Assembly (NCBI GenBank): GCA_007748055.1 | Contig: CP036279.1 | Span: 5,270,001 to 5,334,000 of the forward strand | Length of the DNA: 64,000 bases | From: Kolteria novifilia | GTDB taxonomy: Bacteria > Planctomycetota > Planctomycetia > Kolteriales > Kolteriaceae | Reading direction: 5' to 3' | Shown here: in pieces, positions 26,065 through 36,682 of the stretch | How positions within the stretch are numbered: position 1 is the first letter of the stretch | Layout: each line of letters starts with the position of its first letter | The notes under the pieces: model-generated | The model's database searches: none | What the model was told of the DNA's origin: nothing | What the model saw: the letters and a program-made list of their open reading frames with translations, nothing else | Program-made: the position numbers and the translations under genes

Positions 26065-28233
26065 TCACTTCAAATGGTAGCTCAGCCGGTAGGCGAGCCA
26101 TTGTTCGAAGAAGAGCATCAACACCAGAATCAACAAGATCACGTCGCGCGGCTCGAACGCTCCTTCGTCGGCATCGGCCCGAAAATCGCTCGGCAGAAAG
26201 TAGTGGTGTTCGATCCCTTGGAGCAACTCCCGGCGAGCCTCCGCCGTCAACTTGGCGAGTTTCCCCTCGGCCGGGTCGACGTTGATCGCCTTGGCCACAA
26301 TCTCCTCGGAACCATCGGTACGGGTGCGGGTCAGTCGGTAGATCCCCGCCACCTCGGTCTGATCGAGCGTCACCGTCGCCGCCAACCCGGTGCGCTCCGC
26401 GTCGACCTCGAGCGTTCGCGCGGCCCCATCACCTCGGGAGGGAATCGTAAACGTCGCGGCGGGCCGATAGAGCGCCGTGTCAAGATCGACCTGCCAAGGG
26501 ACTCCGACGCGGGCCTCGGGCCCCTCGATCGCCGGGGTCGCGAGATGACGCTGAAGCTCCAGCATCGCGACCACAAAGCTTGGGTTGCGGGCCCACGTGT
26601 TCCACGACGGCTCGACCGTGCTTAGAAAGAGCATCACCCGGCCACGTCCAAGCGTCGATTCAACGACCAGCGGATCGCCCTCGCTCGTCGAGGCGACGAT
26701 GCTCTCCTCATCGCGGGCGGCCTCTTCATCGCTCAGCGTGAAGTATCGCTGAAAGCGGACAGCGTCGAGGAACGGATTGCGTTCCCCCTCGAAGACCCTG
26801 AAGACCGGATGCGACTGCCACGCGAGGCCGACACCTAGCTCGTTCTCATCCGAAACATCGCGCACCGGCCCCAGCGCGGCGGGAAGGAACCCTCCCTCGG
26901 CAGCAAGTTGAGCGTTGTAGCTGTCGACGGAGATTTGCTCTCCGAGAAAGATCCCCAAACCACCACCATCCTTGACGAAGTCGACGATCGCCTCGGATGC
27001 CTTGCCGTCAAGTTGCGGAACATTCACCAGGTAAACGGCCCGAAATTCCGCGAGGTCGACGCCGGTTGGGAACTCCGGCCCATGGATCGTCGCGACAAGG
27101 CCCGTGTTCACTCCGCCGCCGGGAGCCAACGCAAACGAGAGGAAGCGAGCACCAAGTCGCCGGGCGTCGCCAGCGACGATCAGGACGGGAATCGACGGTT
27201 CGAGGTCGAAGGCGAGCCAACGCTTGTTGTCCGTCGCGAGCGCATCCTCTTCGAGCGAGACCTGCAACCGATGACGTCCGATCTCGTTGGCCCGGACCGG
27301 AAACGTCACCCGCGCCGACTGTCCCGATTCGATCCGCTCGATGGTCTGGGCGGGTAGCGGCGAGTCGTTAAGGCGCGGATGAACCCGGACACGCTCGACG
27401 GCATCGGGACCGTCGTTGTGAACCTCGACCGCGACGTCGAAGGGGAGCTCGGCGGCAGCCGATCCGAGGCTCGCCGAGAGCCGTTCGACCGTCAGGTTGG
27501 GACTCGCTTGGGACGCGACATCGAGCAAGTAGAGTTCCGTCTGATTCTCGCTCAGCTTCCGAAGCGACTTGACCAGATCTCCCTCCTCGCCCCAGTCCTT
27601 GGCCCGGTAGTCCGACACGAGGTAGACGCTGCGCTGCGAGGCATCATTGGCCGCCAAGAGCGAGGCCGCTTGCGCCACCCCGTCACCGGGAGGCGTCGCC
27701 AAATCGCTCGGCTCCCAGGACTCGGACAACTGCCCGAAGCGATCGACCAACGGACGATCAAGCGGCGCTCCGGCGATCTCCGGTTCGTTCCGTTGCGACG
27801 TCCGCAGGATGGTCACGAACTGCTTGCCGGGCTGATCGGCGAGTCCGGTGAGGAGCAGCCGGGTCATGCGGAGCCCTTCCCCGAAACCGGTCGTTGTGCC
27901 GAGCCGCTGGCCCATGCTGAAGGAGTCATCGATCACGATCACATGCTCGGACCGCTGCCCCGCCGCGATCAGGGACCAGAGTCGTTCACCGGCCAGCGGA
28001 CGCGCCAGCAAGACGACGACGCCAAGGATCAGCAGGCATCGCAAGAGCAAGAGCAGAAACTGTTCGAAGAAGATGCGGCGCCGATTGCGGCGTTGGCTGT
28101 CAAGCAAGAACTCCATCGCCGCCCAGGAGACCCGGCGGAAGTTGAGCCGGTGTAGCAAGTGGATGATGATCGGCGCCGCGATCAGGGCGGCCCCGGCCAT
28201 GAAGGCGGGATTGACGAACCAGGACGAGAGCAT
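26065..28233 (-). CDS. BatA/VWA-domain membrane protein
   Basis: 722 aa. The N-terminal BatA-type double-membrane domain has helices at about 9-28 and 57-78 with LHRLNFRRVSWAAMEFLL between them. The VWA domain starts with VIVIDDSFSMG and the MIDAS DxSxS at 102-106. A long beta-rich extracytoplasmic part follows, and a helix near the C-terminus (VILLILVLMLFFEQWLAYRL) anchors the end. Its ATG overlaps the last base of the DUF58 stop, indicating coupling. With MoxR and DUF58 it forms the classical MoxR-VWA module. Confidence 0.87.
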   Translation of the reverse strand: MLSSWFVNPAFMAGAALIAAPIIIHLLHRLNFRRVSWAAMEFLLDSQRRNRRRIFFEQFLLLLLRCLLILGVVVLLARPLAGERLWSLIAAGQRSEHVIVIDDSFSMGQRLGTTTGFGEGLRMTRLLLTGLADQPGKQFVTILRTSQRNEPEIAGAPLDRPLVDRFGQLSESWEPSDLATPPGDGVAQAASLLAANDASQRSVYLVSDYRAKDWGEEGDLVKSLRKLSENQTELYLLDVASQASPNLTVERLSASLGSAAAELPFDVAVEVHNDGPDAVERVRVHPRLNDSPLPAQTIERIESGQSARVTFPVRANEIGRHRLQVSLEEDALATDNKRWLAFDLEPSIPVLIVAGDARRLGARFLSFALAPGGGVNTGLVATIHGPEFPTGVDLAEFRAVYLVNVPQLDGKASEAIVDFVKDGGGLGIFLGEQISVDSYNAQLAAEGGFLPAALGPVRDVSDENELGVGLAWQSHPVFRVFEGERNPFLDAVRFQRYFTLSDEEAARDEESIVASTSEGDPLVVESTLGRGRVMLFLSTVEPSWNTWARNPSFVVAMLELQRHLATPAIEGPEARVGVPWQVDLDTALYRPAATFTIPSRGDGAARTLEVDAERTGLAATVTLDQTEVAGIYRLTRTRTDGSEEIVAKAINVDPAEGKLAKLTAEARRELLQGIEHHYFLPSDFRADADEGAFEPRDVILLILVLMLFFEQWLAYRLSYHLK

Positions 28234-29091
28234 CAGGCACGGATCCTCTCGTGGAGCAATCGGGCGAGCACGGCGTCGATCGGCTCACTCGTCCTCGTGA
28301 GACGGTAATCGACCCCCGTCTGGCCGGCGAGCCGCCTCAAGTCGCCAAGGTAGCGTTCGAGCGACTCCAAGTAGTCCTCGCGCAGGGCCCTGGGATCGCA
28401 CGTCAGTTGTGCCGCTTCCTCGAGGCCGACGAAACGGGTCATCCCCTTGAAGGTGAACTCCATCTCGTCCTCGTGCAGAAGGTGGAAGACGATGACGTCG
28501 TGCCGACGCTGACGCAGCATCCGCAGGCTCTTGAGCACGCTTTCCCGGTCGGCCAGGAGATCGGAGATGAGCACGACCATACCGGGCCGCGACTGCGACT
28601 CGGAGACCCGGCGCATGATCGCTTCGAGATCGGTCTTCTTCTTCGGCGACTCGACGTGCAGGGCGTGGAGAATCGTCTGCAGGTGCGTCGTCGGATTGCG
28701 ATGGGGGACCTCGGCGCGAATCTCTTGATCGAACGTCACCAGCCCGACCGAGTCCGACTGCCGCAGCAGCAGATACGACACCGCGGCCGCCAGCAGCGAG
28801 GCGTACGAGTGCTTGTGGGTCTCGCCTGTGCCGTAGTCCATCGAGGCGCTGGCGTCGAGCAAGATCGTCGCCCGGAGGTTGGTCTCCTCGACGAACTCCT
28901 TGATGTAGAGTCGGTCCTGTTTCGCCCAGACCTTCCAGTCGAGGTGCCGCAAGTCGTCACCGGGGGTGTATTCGCGGTGCTGCGCGAACTCGACGCTCTG
29001 CCCTTTCAGGGCGCTGCGATGTCGACCGCTCATGAGTCCTTCGACGATCTGCCGGGCACGCAGTTCGAGGGAACTGACGCGCGAGGCGACC

Positions 29092-30147
<1,056 letters not shown>

Positions 30148-30285
30148 GGTCGTCTCCTGAACCCTTCTGGGCGATTCGGTCACTCCGAATCCGATATCGT
30201 ACACCTGGTGCTGAAATGAGGCGAGCCGATTCCGAGGTCGTCGACGGCTCCTTCCCCTTCTGGATAGCTCCGCCACCGAGTTCGG

Positions 30286-30512
30286 GCCAGTACCGGTTGC
30301 TCCGCGACTGACCTCTCGGCAAGCACCGGTTGCTCCGCTACCGACCTCTCGGCCAGCACCGGTTGCTCCGCCACCGACCTCTCGGCAAGCACCGGTTGCT
30401 CCGCCACCGACCTCTCGGCCAGCACCGGTTGCTCCGCTACTGACCTCTCGGCCAGCACCGGTTGCTCCGCTACTGACCTCTCGGCCAGCACCGGTTGCTC
30501 CGCTACCGGTGC
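30286..30512. repeat. Seven-copy 33-bp hairpin array upstream of moxR
   Basis: Seven units of 33 bp: core ACCGGTTGCTCCGC with TACTG, CACCG or TACCG, then ACCTCTCGGCCAGC or GCAAGC. The core folds as CCGGTAGC, GGA, GCAACCGG on the minus strand. The sequence is unrelated to the CCCCTCTCCC family but has the same 33-bp period. It lies 140 bp upstream of the moxR start. Confidence 0.9.
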
Positions 30513-30990
30513 GGCAACGCCGCAAGAAGTCTCGGATGACGCCGCCATTGGCCGATCGATGAGACTCCTCCCGAGGCCTCTTGCCGACTCCGTCGGCCCA
30601 GGTTGAATCAACCTGGGCTAGCCCGGAATGGGAAGCGGACGCAAGAAGTCTCGGATGACGCCGCCATTGGCCGATCGATGAGACTCTTCCCGAGGCCCTC
30701 GTGCCGACTGACCTCTCGGCAAGCACCGGTTGCTCCGCTACCGGTGCGGCAACGCCGCAAGAAGTCTCGGATGACGCCACCATTGGCCGATCGATGAGAC
30801 TCTTCCCGAGGGCCTCTTGCCGACTCCGTCGGCCCAGGTTGAATCAACCTGGGCTAGCCCGGAACGGGAAGCGGCCGCAAGAAGTCTCAAATGACGCCAC
30901 CATTGGCCGATCGATGAGACTCCTCCCGAGGGCCTCGTGCCGACTGACCTTTCGGCAAGCACCGGTTGCTCCGCTAACCGGTATCGTAAA
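30513..30990. repeat. Nested ~235-bp duplication between moxR and gatC
   Basis: The block CGCAAGAAGTCTCGGATGAC followed by CCATTGGCCGATCGATGAGA begins at about 30521, 30640, 30756 and 30876 (steps 119, 116 and 120 bp). Alternate copies continue with CAGGTTGAATCAACCTG or with another TGACCTCTCGGCAAGCACCGG unit, so the higher-order period is about 235 bp, present twice. The region ends with a degenerate ACCGGTTGCTCCGCTAACCGG. Confidence 0.88.
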
Positions 30991-31075
30991 ACCACACGCG
31001 GCATCGGATGAGCCGAGCAAGGAGACCGCTGGCGCTGGTTCCACACTCTTCTCTCGACTCACTCAACGCCTCTGG

Positions 31076-31103
31076 TTGCCCCCTTGGACCCCGCATGTAT
31101 ACT
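31076..31103 (+). promoter_or_regulatory. Possible gatCAB promoter
   Basis: TTGCCC (31076-31081), 16-bp spacer, TATACT (31098-31103; 5 of 6 to TATAAT). It lies 63 bp before the gatC start, just after the repeat field. Assigned by eye only. Confidence 0.4.
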
Positions 31104-31166
31104 TGCCTCTTCGGGCAGGAACGAGAACCACCAGCATCCAGCGGGTGCGATCTGACGAGTACCAGC

Positions 31167-31457
31167 ATGAGTTTCTCACGCGAACAAGTCGACAAAGTCG
31201 CCCTCCTCAGCCGACTCGAATTGACCGACGAGGAGAAAGATCGGATCAGCCAACAACTCGGCTCAATCCTCGACTACATCGAACAACTCGGCGAACTTGA
31301 CACCGAGGGCGTCGAGCCATTGGCTCACTGCCTGCCGATCCAGAACGTCTTTCGCGAGGACGTCGTCGAGGAGAGTCTTTCGATCGACGAAGCGCTAGGC
31401 AACGCGCCCAAGCGTCGCGACGAGTTCTTCGCCGTCCCGCCCCCCATCGAAAAGTAA
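31167..31457 (+). CDS. gatC: Asp/Glu-tRNA amidotransferase subunit C
   Basis: 96 aa from ATG at 31167; the upstream in-frame extension is non-conserved. The typical N-terminus VDKVALLSRLELTDEEKD and LGSILDYIEQLGELDTEGVEPLAH identify GatC, which wraps between GatA and GatB and stabilises the complex. Start of a gatC-gatA-gatB operon; gatA follows after 21 bp. Presence of GatCAB means Gln-tRNA and/or Asn-tRNA can be made by amidation of a mischarged precursor. Confidence 0.95.
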   Translation: MSFSREQVDKVALLSRLELTDEEKDRISQQLGSILDYIEQLGELDTEGVEPLAHCLPIQNVFREDVVEESLSIDEALGNAPKRRDEFFAVPPPIEK

Positions 31458-31478
31458 GTCGCGCCGCGGAAGGAAACG

Positions 31479-32939
31479 ATGACCCTCATTCAGGAATCCG
31501 CCACGCGCCTGGTCGACCAGCTCCGCGCGGGCGATGTCAGCGCCGAGGCTGTTACCAGGGCTTTCTGCGACCGCATTGAGGCGGTCGACGACAAGGTCAA
31601 GGCCTTTCTTCACTACGATCGCGACGCCGCGCTCGACCAAGCCCGGGCCATCGACAAGAAGCGTCAGAGCGGCGCCAGTGTCGGGAGACTCGCCGGCCTG
31701 CCGATCGCCGTCAAGGACATCCTCTGCGCCAAGGGGATGCCGACGACGTGCGCGAGCAAGATGCTCGAAACATTCGTCCCGCCCTACGACGCCCACGTGA
31801 TCGGCCGGCTGCGTGAAGAAGATGCCGTCTTCCTCGGACGCGTCAATATGGACGAGTTCGCGATGGGCTCTTCCACCGAAAACAGCGCGGTCGCCTCGAC
31901 ACGCAATCCCTGGAACACCGACTGCGTGCCCGGCGGTTCCAGTGGCGGCTCCGCGGCGGCTGTGGCGGCGTGCGAAGCCCCGATCTCGCTTGGCACCGAC
32001 ACCGGCGGCAGCATCCGCCAACCGGCCAGCTACTGCGGCATCGTCGGGCTCAAGCCGACCTATGGCCGCGTCTCGCGCTATGGATTGATCGCCTTCGCCA
32101 GCTCGCTCGATCAGATCGGCCCGATGGCCCGAACCGTCGATGATGCCGCGCTCCTGCTCGAATGCATCGCGGGCCACGACCGTCACGACGCCACGTCGGC
32201 CAACGAGCCGGTCCCGGAGTACACCAAGGAGATCACCGCGCCGATCAAGGGCCTCAAGGTTGGCATCGTTCCGGATCACTTCGGCGAAGGGCTCGATCCG
32301 GAGGTCGAATCCGCCGTCCGTGCCTCGCTCGATGTCCTCAAGGATCAGGGTGCCGAACTCGTCGAGATCGACCTACCCCACAAGAAGTACGGAATCGCGG
32401 CCTACTACTTGGTCGCGACCGCCGAGGCCTCAAGCAACCTGGCTCGCTACGACGGCGTCCACTACGGCTTCCGGGCGGAGAACTTCGACGGCCTGATCGA
32501 CATGTACTGCAAGACCCGCGGTCAGGGCTTCGGCGATGAGGTCAAACGCCGGATCATGCTCGGGACCTTCGCTCTTTCGGCCGGGTATCGCGACGCCTAC
32601 TACATCAAGGCTCTCCAGGTTCGCCGGCTGATCAAGAACGACTTCGACGCCGCGTTCGCGACCGTCGATGTGATCTGCGCCCCGACGGCGCCGACGCCCG
32701 CGTTCAAGATTGGCGAAAAGACCGACGATCCGCTGTCGATGTACTTGAGCGACATCTACACCGTCAGCACGAATCTCGCGGGGATCTGCGGCTTGAACGT
32801 TCCGTGTGGTTTCTCGAAGGCGGGCTTGCCGATCGGCCTGCAGATCCAGTCGCCCCCCTTCGGCGAGACCGTCGCGATGCGCGTCGGCCGGGCTTATCAG
32901 CAAGCGACCGACTGGCACACCAAGACGCCGAGTCTGTAG
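31479..32939 (+). CDS. gatA: Asp/Glu-tRNA amidotransferase subunit A
   Basis: 486 aa, normal length. Amidase that releases ammonia from glutamine for transamidation. The Ser-cis-Ser-Lys triad is visible as Lys79 (IAVKD), Ser154 (PGGSSGGSAAA) and Ser178 (TDTGGSIRQPA). The GRVSRYGLIAFASSLDQIGP region is also conserved. AAGGAA lies 5 nt before the ATG. It is the middle gene of the gat operon; a 211-bp gap with GGTGGGTC-type palindromes precedes gatB. Confidence 0.97.
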   Translation: MTLIQESATRLVDQLRAGDVSAEAVTRAFCDRIEAVDDKVKAFLHYDRDAALDQARAIDKKRQSGASVGRLAGLPIAVKDILCAKGMPTTCASKMLETFVPPYDAHVIGRLREEDAVFLGRVNMDEFAMGSSTENSAVASTRNPWNTDCVPGGSSGGSAAAVAACEAPISLGTDTGGSIRQPASYCGIVGLKPTYGRVSRYGLIAFASSLDQIGPMARTVDDAALLLECIAGHDRHDATSANEPVPEYTKEITAPIKGLKVGIVPDHFGEGLDPEVESAVRASLDVLKDQGAELVEIDLPHKKYGIAAYYLVATAEASSNLARYDGVHYGFRAENFDGLIDMYCKTRGQGFGDEVKRRIMLGTFALSAGYRDAYYIKALQVRRLIKNDFDAAFATVDVICAPTAPTPAFKIGEKTDDPLSMYLSDIYTVSTNLAGICGLNVPCGFSKAGLPIGLQIQSPPFGETVAMRVGRAYQQATDWHTKTPSL

Positions 32940-33150
32940 GCCCGTAGGGTGGGTCTCGACCCACCATCAAGGTCGACCAGGAAGAAAGAAACCACCGAGG
33001 TCGCGGAGAACACAGAGACAGTTGAGAGCGTTCGACCGCGGAAACCCTCTCCGCGAGGGAGAAGGTGACGAGCGACGCAAGTCGGGTGAAGGGTCCAGAG
33101 CAGGCAAATGGTGGGTCAAGACCCACCCTACTTGAGACAGAAACATCGCC
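32940..33150. repeat. GTGGGTC palindromes in the gatA-gatB spacer
   Basis: GTAGGGTGGGTCTCGACCCACC at about 32943 and GGTGGGTCAAGACCCACCCTAC at about 33110: two inverted hairpins of one family bracketing a spacer. A relative (TTGGGTCAAGACCCAACCTAC) is at about 22321. The spacer also contains CCCTCTCCGCGAGGGAGAAGGTGA, a partial relative of the composite repeat. It interrupts an otherwise tight operon. Confidence 0.7.
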
Positions 33151-34623
33151 ATGAGCAAACCGTACAAGATCCTGATCGGCCTGGAAGTTCACGCTCAGCT
33201 TCAGACCAACACGAAGCTCTTCTCGGGGATGCCGACCACCTTCGGCATGCGGCCGAACTCGCAGACCAGCCCGCTGTGCATCGGCATGCCCGGAACGCTG
33301 CCGGTGATGAATAAGCGGGCGTTCGAACTGGCGATGAAGGCGGGACTCGCGTTCGACTGCACCCTCTCGCGATTCACCAAGTGGGATCGCAAGCAGTACT
33401 ACTACCCCGACCTGCCCAAGGGCTATCAGATCAGCCAGTACGACCTCCCCTTCGCCGAGGGGGGCGCGGTCGACATCACCATCGAGGAAGGGACCAAACG
33501 CGTCCGGCTCATCCGCGTCCACCTCGAGGAAGACGCCGGCAAGAACACCCACTCGGACAAGAAGGGGGGCGATTCGCTCGTCGACCTCAACCGCGCCGGT
33601 GTGCCGCTGATCGAGATCGTCTCCGAGCCCGACATGGAGACTCCCGAGGAAGCCAAGGCCTACCTCGAAACGGTGCGGACGCTACTTCGCGACCTGGAGG
33701 TCTCCGACTGCGAGATGCAGGAGGGAAGTCTCCGCTGCGACGCGAACGTCAACCTCCACATCACCAAGCCCGACGGCACGATCGCCAAGACGCCGATCGT
33801 CGAGATCAAGAACATGAACTCGATCCGCGCCGTCGAGCGGGCCCTCTACTACGAGGCCGATCGCCAGTACGAACTGTGGCAGCAGGATGGTAAGGTCATG
33901 GGCGAGGCCCCGAAGCAGACGCGTGGATGGGACGATGCCCGTGGCGTGACCATCCCGCAGCGTGAGAAGGAGGAAGCCTCCGACTACCGCTACTTCCCCG
34001 AGCCTGACCTGGTGCCGATCGTCATTGACGACGCTTGGATCGAGCGCATCAAGGCGGAGATGGGCGAGACGTCGGGCGATCGCATCGAACGCTACAAGAG
34101 CGAGTACGGGCTCTCGGACTACAACGCCGATGTCCTCGTGACCAAGGGACGGGCGGTGTCGGACTACTTCGAAGAACTGCTCGCGCAGAAGGTCGAGCCG
34201 AAGGCCGCCGCGAACTGGACGATCAACGACGTCCTCTCGCACGCCGTCGGTCGGGTCAAGACGATCGACGACCTCAACCCCGCCCCGAAGGAACTCGCCG
34301 AGTTGATCGGCATGGTGAAGGGGAAGAAGCTCAACCTCAACGACGCCCGCGAGAAGGTGCTGCCCGCGATGGTCGAGTCGGGCAAGTCGGCGCCGGAGAT
34401 TTCCAAGGAGTTGGGACTCGAGGTCGTCCTCGACACCGGCGCGATTGACGCGGTCTGCGACGAGGTGATCAACGATCCGAAGATGGCCAAGTCAGTCGAC
34501 GACTTCAAGGGGGGCAAGGAGAAGGCCTTCGGAGCGCTGATGGGCCAAGTCATGCGCCGCTCGCAAGGCAAGTTCCCGCCCGACATGGTCACCAAGACCC
34601 TACGAGAAAAACTCACTTCCTAG
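33151..34623 (+). CDS. gatB: Asp/Glu-tRNA amidotransferase subunit B
   Basis: 490 aa. GatB binds the mischarged tRNA and phosphorylates or adenylates the acyl group before amidation. N-terminal signature YKILIGLEVHAQLQTNTKLF, then SQYDLPF, HLEEDAGKNTH and DLNRAGVPLIEIVSEPD, all diagnostic. The C-terminal YqeY/GatB tail domain covers about 330-490. The gene lies in the same direction as gatCA after a repeat-bearing spacer. Confidence 0.97.
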   Translation: MSKPYKILIGLEVHAQLQTNTKLFSGMPTTFGMRPNSQTSPLCIGMPGTLPVMNKRAFELAMKAGLAFDCTLSRFTKWDRKQYYYPDLPKGYQISQYDLPFAEGGAVDITIEEGTKRVRLIRVHLEEDAGKNTHSDKKGGDSLVDLNRAGVPLIEIVSEPDMETPEEAKAYLETVRTLLRDLEVSDCEMQEGSLRCDANVNLHITKPDGTIAKTPIVEIKNMNSIRAVERALYYEADRQYELWQQDGKVMGEAPKQTRGWDDARGVTIPQREKEEASDYRYFPEPDLVPIVIDDAWIERIKAEMGETSGDRIERYKSEYGLSDYNADVLVTKGRAVSDYFEELLAQKVEPKAAANWTINDVLSHAVGRVKTIDDLNPAPKELAELIGMVKGKKLNLNDAREKVLPAMVESGKSAPEISKELGLEVVLDTGAIDAVCDEVINDPKMAKSVDDFKGGKEKAFGALMGQVMRRSQGKFPPDMVTKTLREKLTS

Positions 34624-34814
34624 CGATCGGCCTGTCCTTCGACGTGGGATGCCTTCCCGTAGGTCAGGCTATTGCCTGACACGAATGCCGGATCGTTCTG
34701 CTAGTAGCCATCCATTCCGCATGCCCACGCAAGCGATGTTTCCTTTTGAATGCCCACGCAAGCGATGCTTCCTTTTGAATGCCCACGCAAGCGTGGGCAT
34801 TTCGGCACCCAGAG
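34624..34814. repeat. Convergent spacer with GCCCACGC hairpins
   Basis: Contains GTCAGGCTATTGCCTGAC at about 34662, then three ATGCCCACGCAAGCG copies (34718-34800). The last forms a full ATGCCCACGC / GCGTGGGCAT hairpin followed by TTTC and could end gatB transcription. Confidence 0.6.
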
Positions 34815-35213
34815 TCATGCTTTGGGAGTCTCTTTTCGCTCGTCGGTAGACTCCTCGCTCGGCGCGTCGTCGGCATCCTTGCGTTCCTCGAGCGAGGCGA
34901 CGACTTCGTAACTTTGCACGTCGACCTCGGCGCGTCCGGAGGTGATGTACTGAATCATCTCCGCCCCTTCCGTTTGCCAGAGAGGGCTCGCTTGGCACGC
35001 CTCGTGAGCGGCGAGGTTCTGCCACTGAATGTACGAAAGAACCTCGGTTCCATCGTGGCTTCGGTGCTGATGGCAGGAGATGAACCCGGGGAACTTCGAG
35101 AAGATGCCGATCGTGCGATAGCTCAACTCGAGGAAGGGCTGCTGATCCTCCGGCGGCATGCGGACCCGCACCATCACCGTGAACAGATTGTCGTCACACG
35201 AAATCGACCCCAT
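34815..35213 (-). CDS. Antibiotic biosynthesis monooxygenase (ABM)-fold protein
   Basis: 132 aa from the ATG at 35213; GAGAGGA lies 6 nt upstream of it, whereas upstream ATGs are badly spaced. A single ferredoxin-like ABM domain covers about 5-105 (NLFTVMVRVRMPPEDQQPF, then FSKFPGFISCHQHRSHDG, then YIQWQNLAAHEA), followed by a charged tail rich in Glu, Asp and Lys. Small ABM proteins include quinol monooxygenases and heme-degrading enzymes, but the residues that would choose between them are not clear. Single gene, convergent with gatB. Confidence 0.75.
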   Translation of the reverse strand: MGSISCDDNLFTVMVRVRMPPEDQQPFLELSYRTIGIFSKFPGFISCHQHRSHDGTEVLSYIQWQNLAAHEACQASPLWQTEGAEMIQYITSGRAEVDVQSYEVVASLEERKDADDAPSEESTDERKETPKA

Positions 35214-35455
35214 GATCATTCCTCTCACTGAGCCCATTTGGTTGTCGCCGCGTTCCGGTCTTGGCGTACGATTTTCGCCTCACATCATGAACGTTTCTCG
35301 AGGTAGCCCAAGGATCTGGCTCCCCAATCGGGTAGGCTACGCGAGATTCCGCCACCGTCCGGAAGAACCGGAGATTGACCGAGGGAGCTTTGTCGACTAG
35401 CATCACGTCATTGACCCGCCTCCGGTGACCTACCCTCCAAAACGAGAGTGATTTC

Positions 35456-36646
35456 ATGAGACATCATCGCGACTTTTTCCTCATCGCCCTCCTCGTCCCG
35501 ATGACCCTCTCGGCTTGGGCGTCCGCTGAGGACTCAGCCGACTCCGCCCCACCGGTGGCGCTGGACGCCGCCAAGTTCGCGAGCGTACAGGATGCCCTCG
35601 ACGCGGTTCCGCGCAGTGGCGGGATCGTCCGGCTCCCCCCCGGAACGATCTTGCTCGACAAGCCGCTCGAGATCAAAACCGGCGACACCTGGCTCGCCGG
35701 CTCGGGCGCCTCGACGCACCTGAAGAACGTCAACGAGGAGGGACTCCCCGCGATTCGGATCGCTTTCCCGGGAGCGTCCGCCACCAGCAAGACCCCATCG
35801 AAGGATCGACTCTGGCGCGTGCAACTCAGCGACCTGCGAATCACCGGCAATCCCAAGAGCGGCCACGGCATCGAAGCCTACTACATCGAGGAAATCTTTC
35901 TTCACGGCATCACCGTCAGTCATCACGGTAGGGACGGCATCCATCTCTACGACTGCTACGAGGATCCCCGGGTGAGCGATAGCCTGATCACCTACAACAA
36001 GGATCACGGCCTCTACCTCCACGGCAACCACGACATCGTCGTTTCGGGGAACCACTTCGAGGAGAATGGCACCGCGACCCGCTGCGTCGACGGCTTCAAC
36101 CTCTGCATGACCGGCAACAACATCGACGATCACCTCGGCGACGGGATCGTTATCGAGGACACTTACGGCTCGGTTGTCTCAGGGAACATGATCGAGGAGT
36201 GCAAGGGCACGGGCGTCGTCCTCGATCGCGACTGCTACGGAATCACCCTCTCGGCCAACGTCGTCGCCCACAACTTCGGCGGAGGCATCGACCTCCGCGA
36301 CGCCCACGGCTGTGCCGTCAGCGCCAACACCTTCACCATCGACAAAGGCTTCGGCCTCTCGATCGGACCGGGAAGCGGCCGACTCACCGTCACGGGCAAC
36401 AACTTCTCCGACACCTATGTCGGCGGCAAGCTCAAGCGGACGGGAAGCAACAAGAACGAATCGGACATGAACGAGGCCGCCGGCATCCTCCTCGACGGCG
36501 TCCACGATATCGCGATCGTCGGAAATCTCTTCGCGGGTCTCGTCACCCAGCCGGTCACCGAGGGCGCGACCAAGTCCGAAGGCATCCTCTTCGAGAACAA
36601 TGTCGTCGTGGGAACATCGGCGAAGAAGGCGACGCCGCGGAAGTAG
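35456..36646 (+). CDS. Exported parallel beta-helix protein
   Basis: 396 aa. Signal peptide (about 1-24, ending SAWASAE). The VQDALDAVPRSGGIVRLPPGT segment is typical of the first turn of pectate-lyase-like proteins. Repeated short units follow (DIVVSGNHFEENG, CMTGNNIDDHLGDGIVIED, GITLSANVVAHNFGGGIDL), the NosD/PbH1 pattern of a right-handed beta-helix. Substrate unknown: it may be a polysaccharide lyase, epimerase or surface adhesin. No obvious catalytic arginine cluster could be assigned. It appears monocistronic and convergent with the S10 peptidase gene. Confidence 0.82.
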   Translation: MRHHRDFFLIALLVPMTLSAWASAEDSADSAPPVALDAAKFASVQDALDAVPRSGGIVRLPPGTILLDKPLEIKTGDTWLAGSGASTHLKNVNEEGLPAIRIAFPGASATSKTPSKDRLWRVQLSDLRITGNPKSGHGIEAYYIEEIFLHGITVSHHGRDGIHLYDCYEDPRVSDSLITYNKDHGLYLHGNHDIVVSGNHFEENGTATRCVDGFNLCMTGNNIDDHLGDGIVIEDTYGSVVSGNMIEECKGTGVVLDRDCYGITLSANVVAHNFGGGIDLRDAHGCAVSANTFTIDKGFGLSIGPGSGRLTVTGNNFSDTYVGGKLKRTGSNKNESDMNEAAGILLDGVHDIAIVGNLFAGLVTQPVTEGATKSEGILFENNVVVGTSAKKATPRK

Positions 36647-36682
36647 TCCGGCGAGTTCTTCGATGCGCTCCGCTGAGGATGC

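Noticed and set aside
30148-30783. N-terminal extension of MoxR to 563 aa
   Set aside because: The extension is translated tandem-repeat DNA; a TTG with AGGAG at the right distance starts the conserved protein at 30147.
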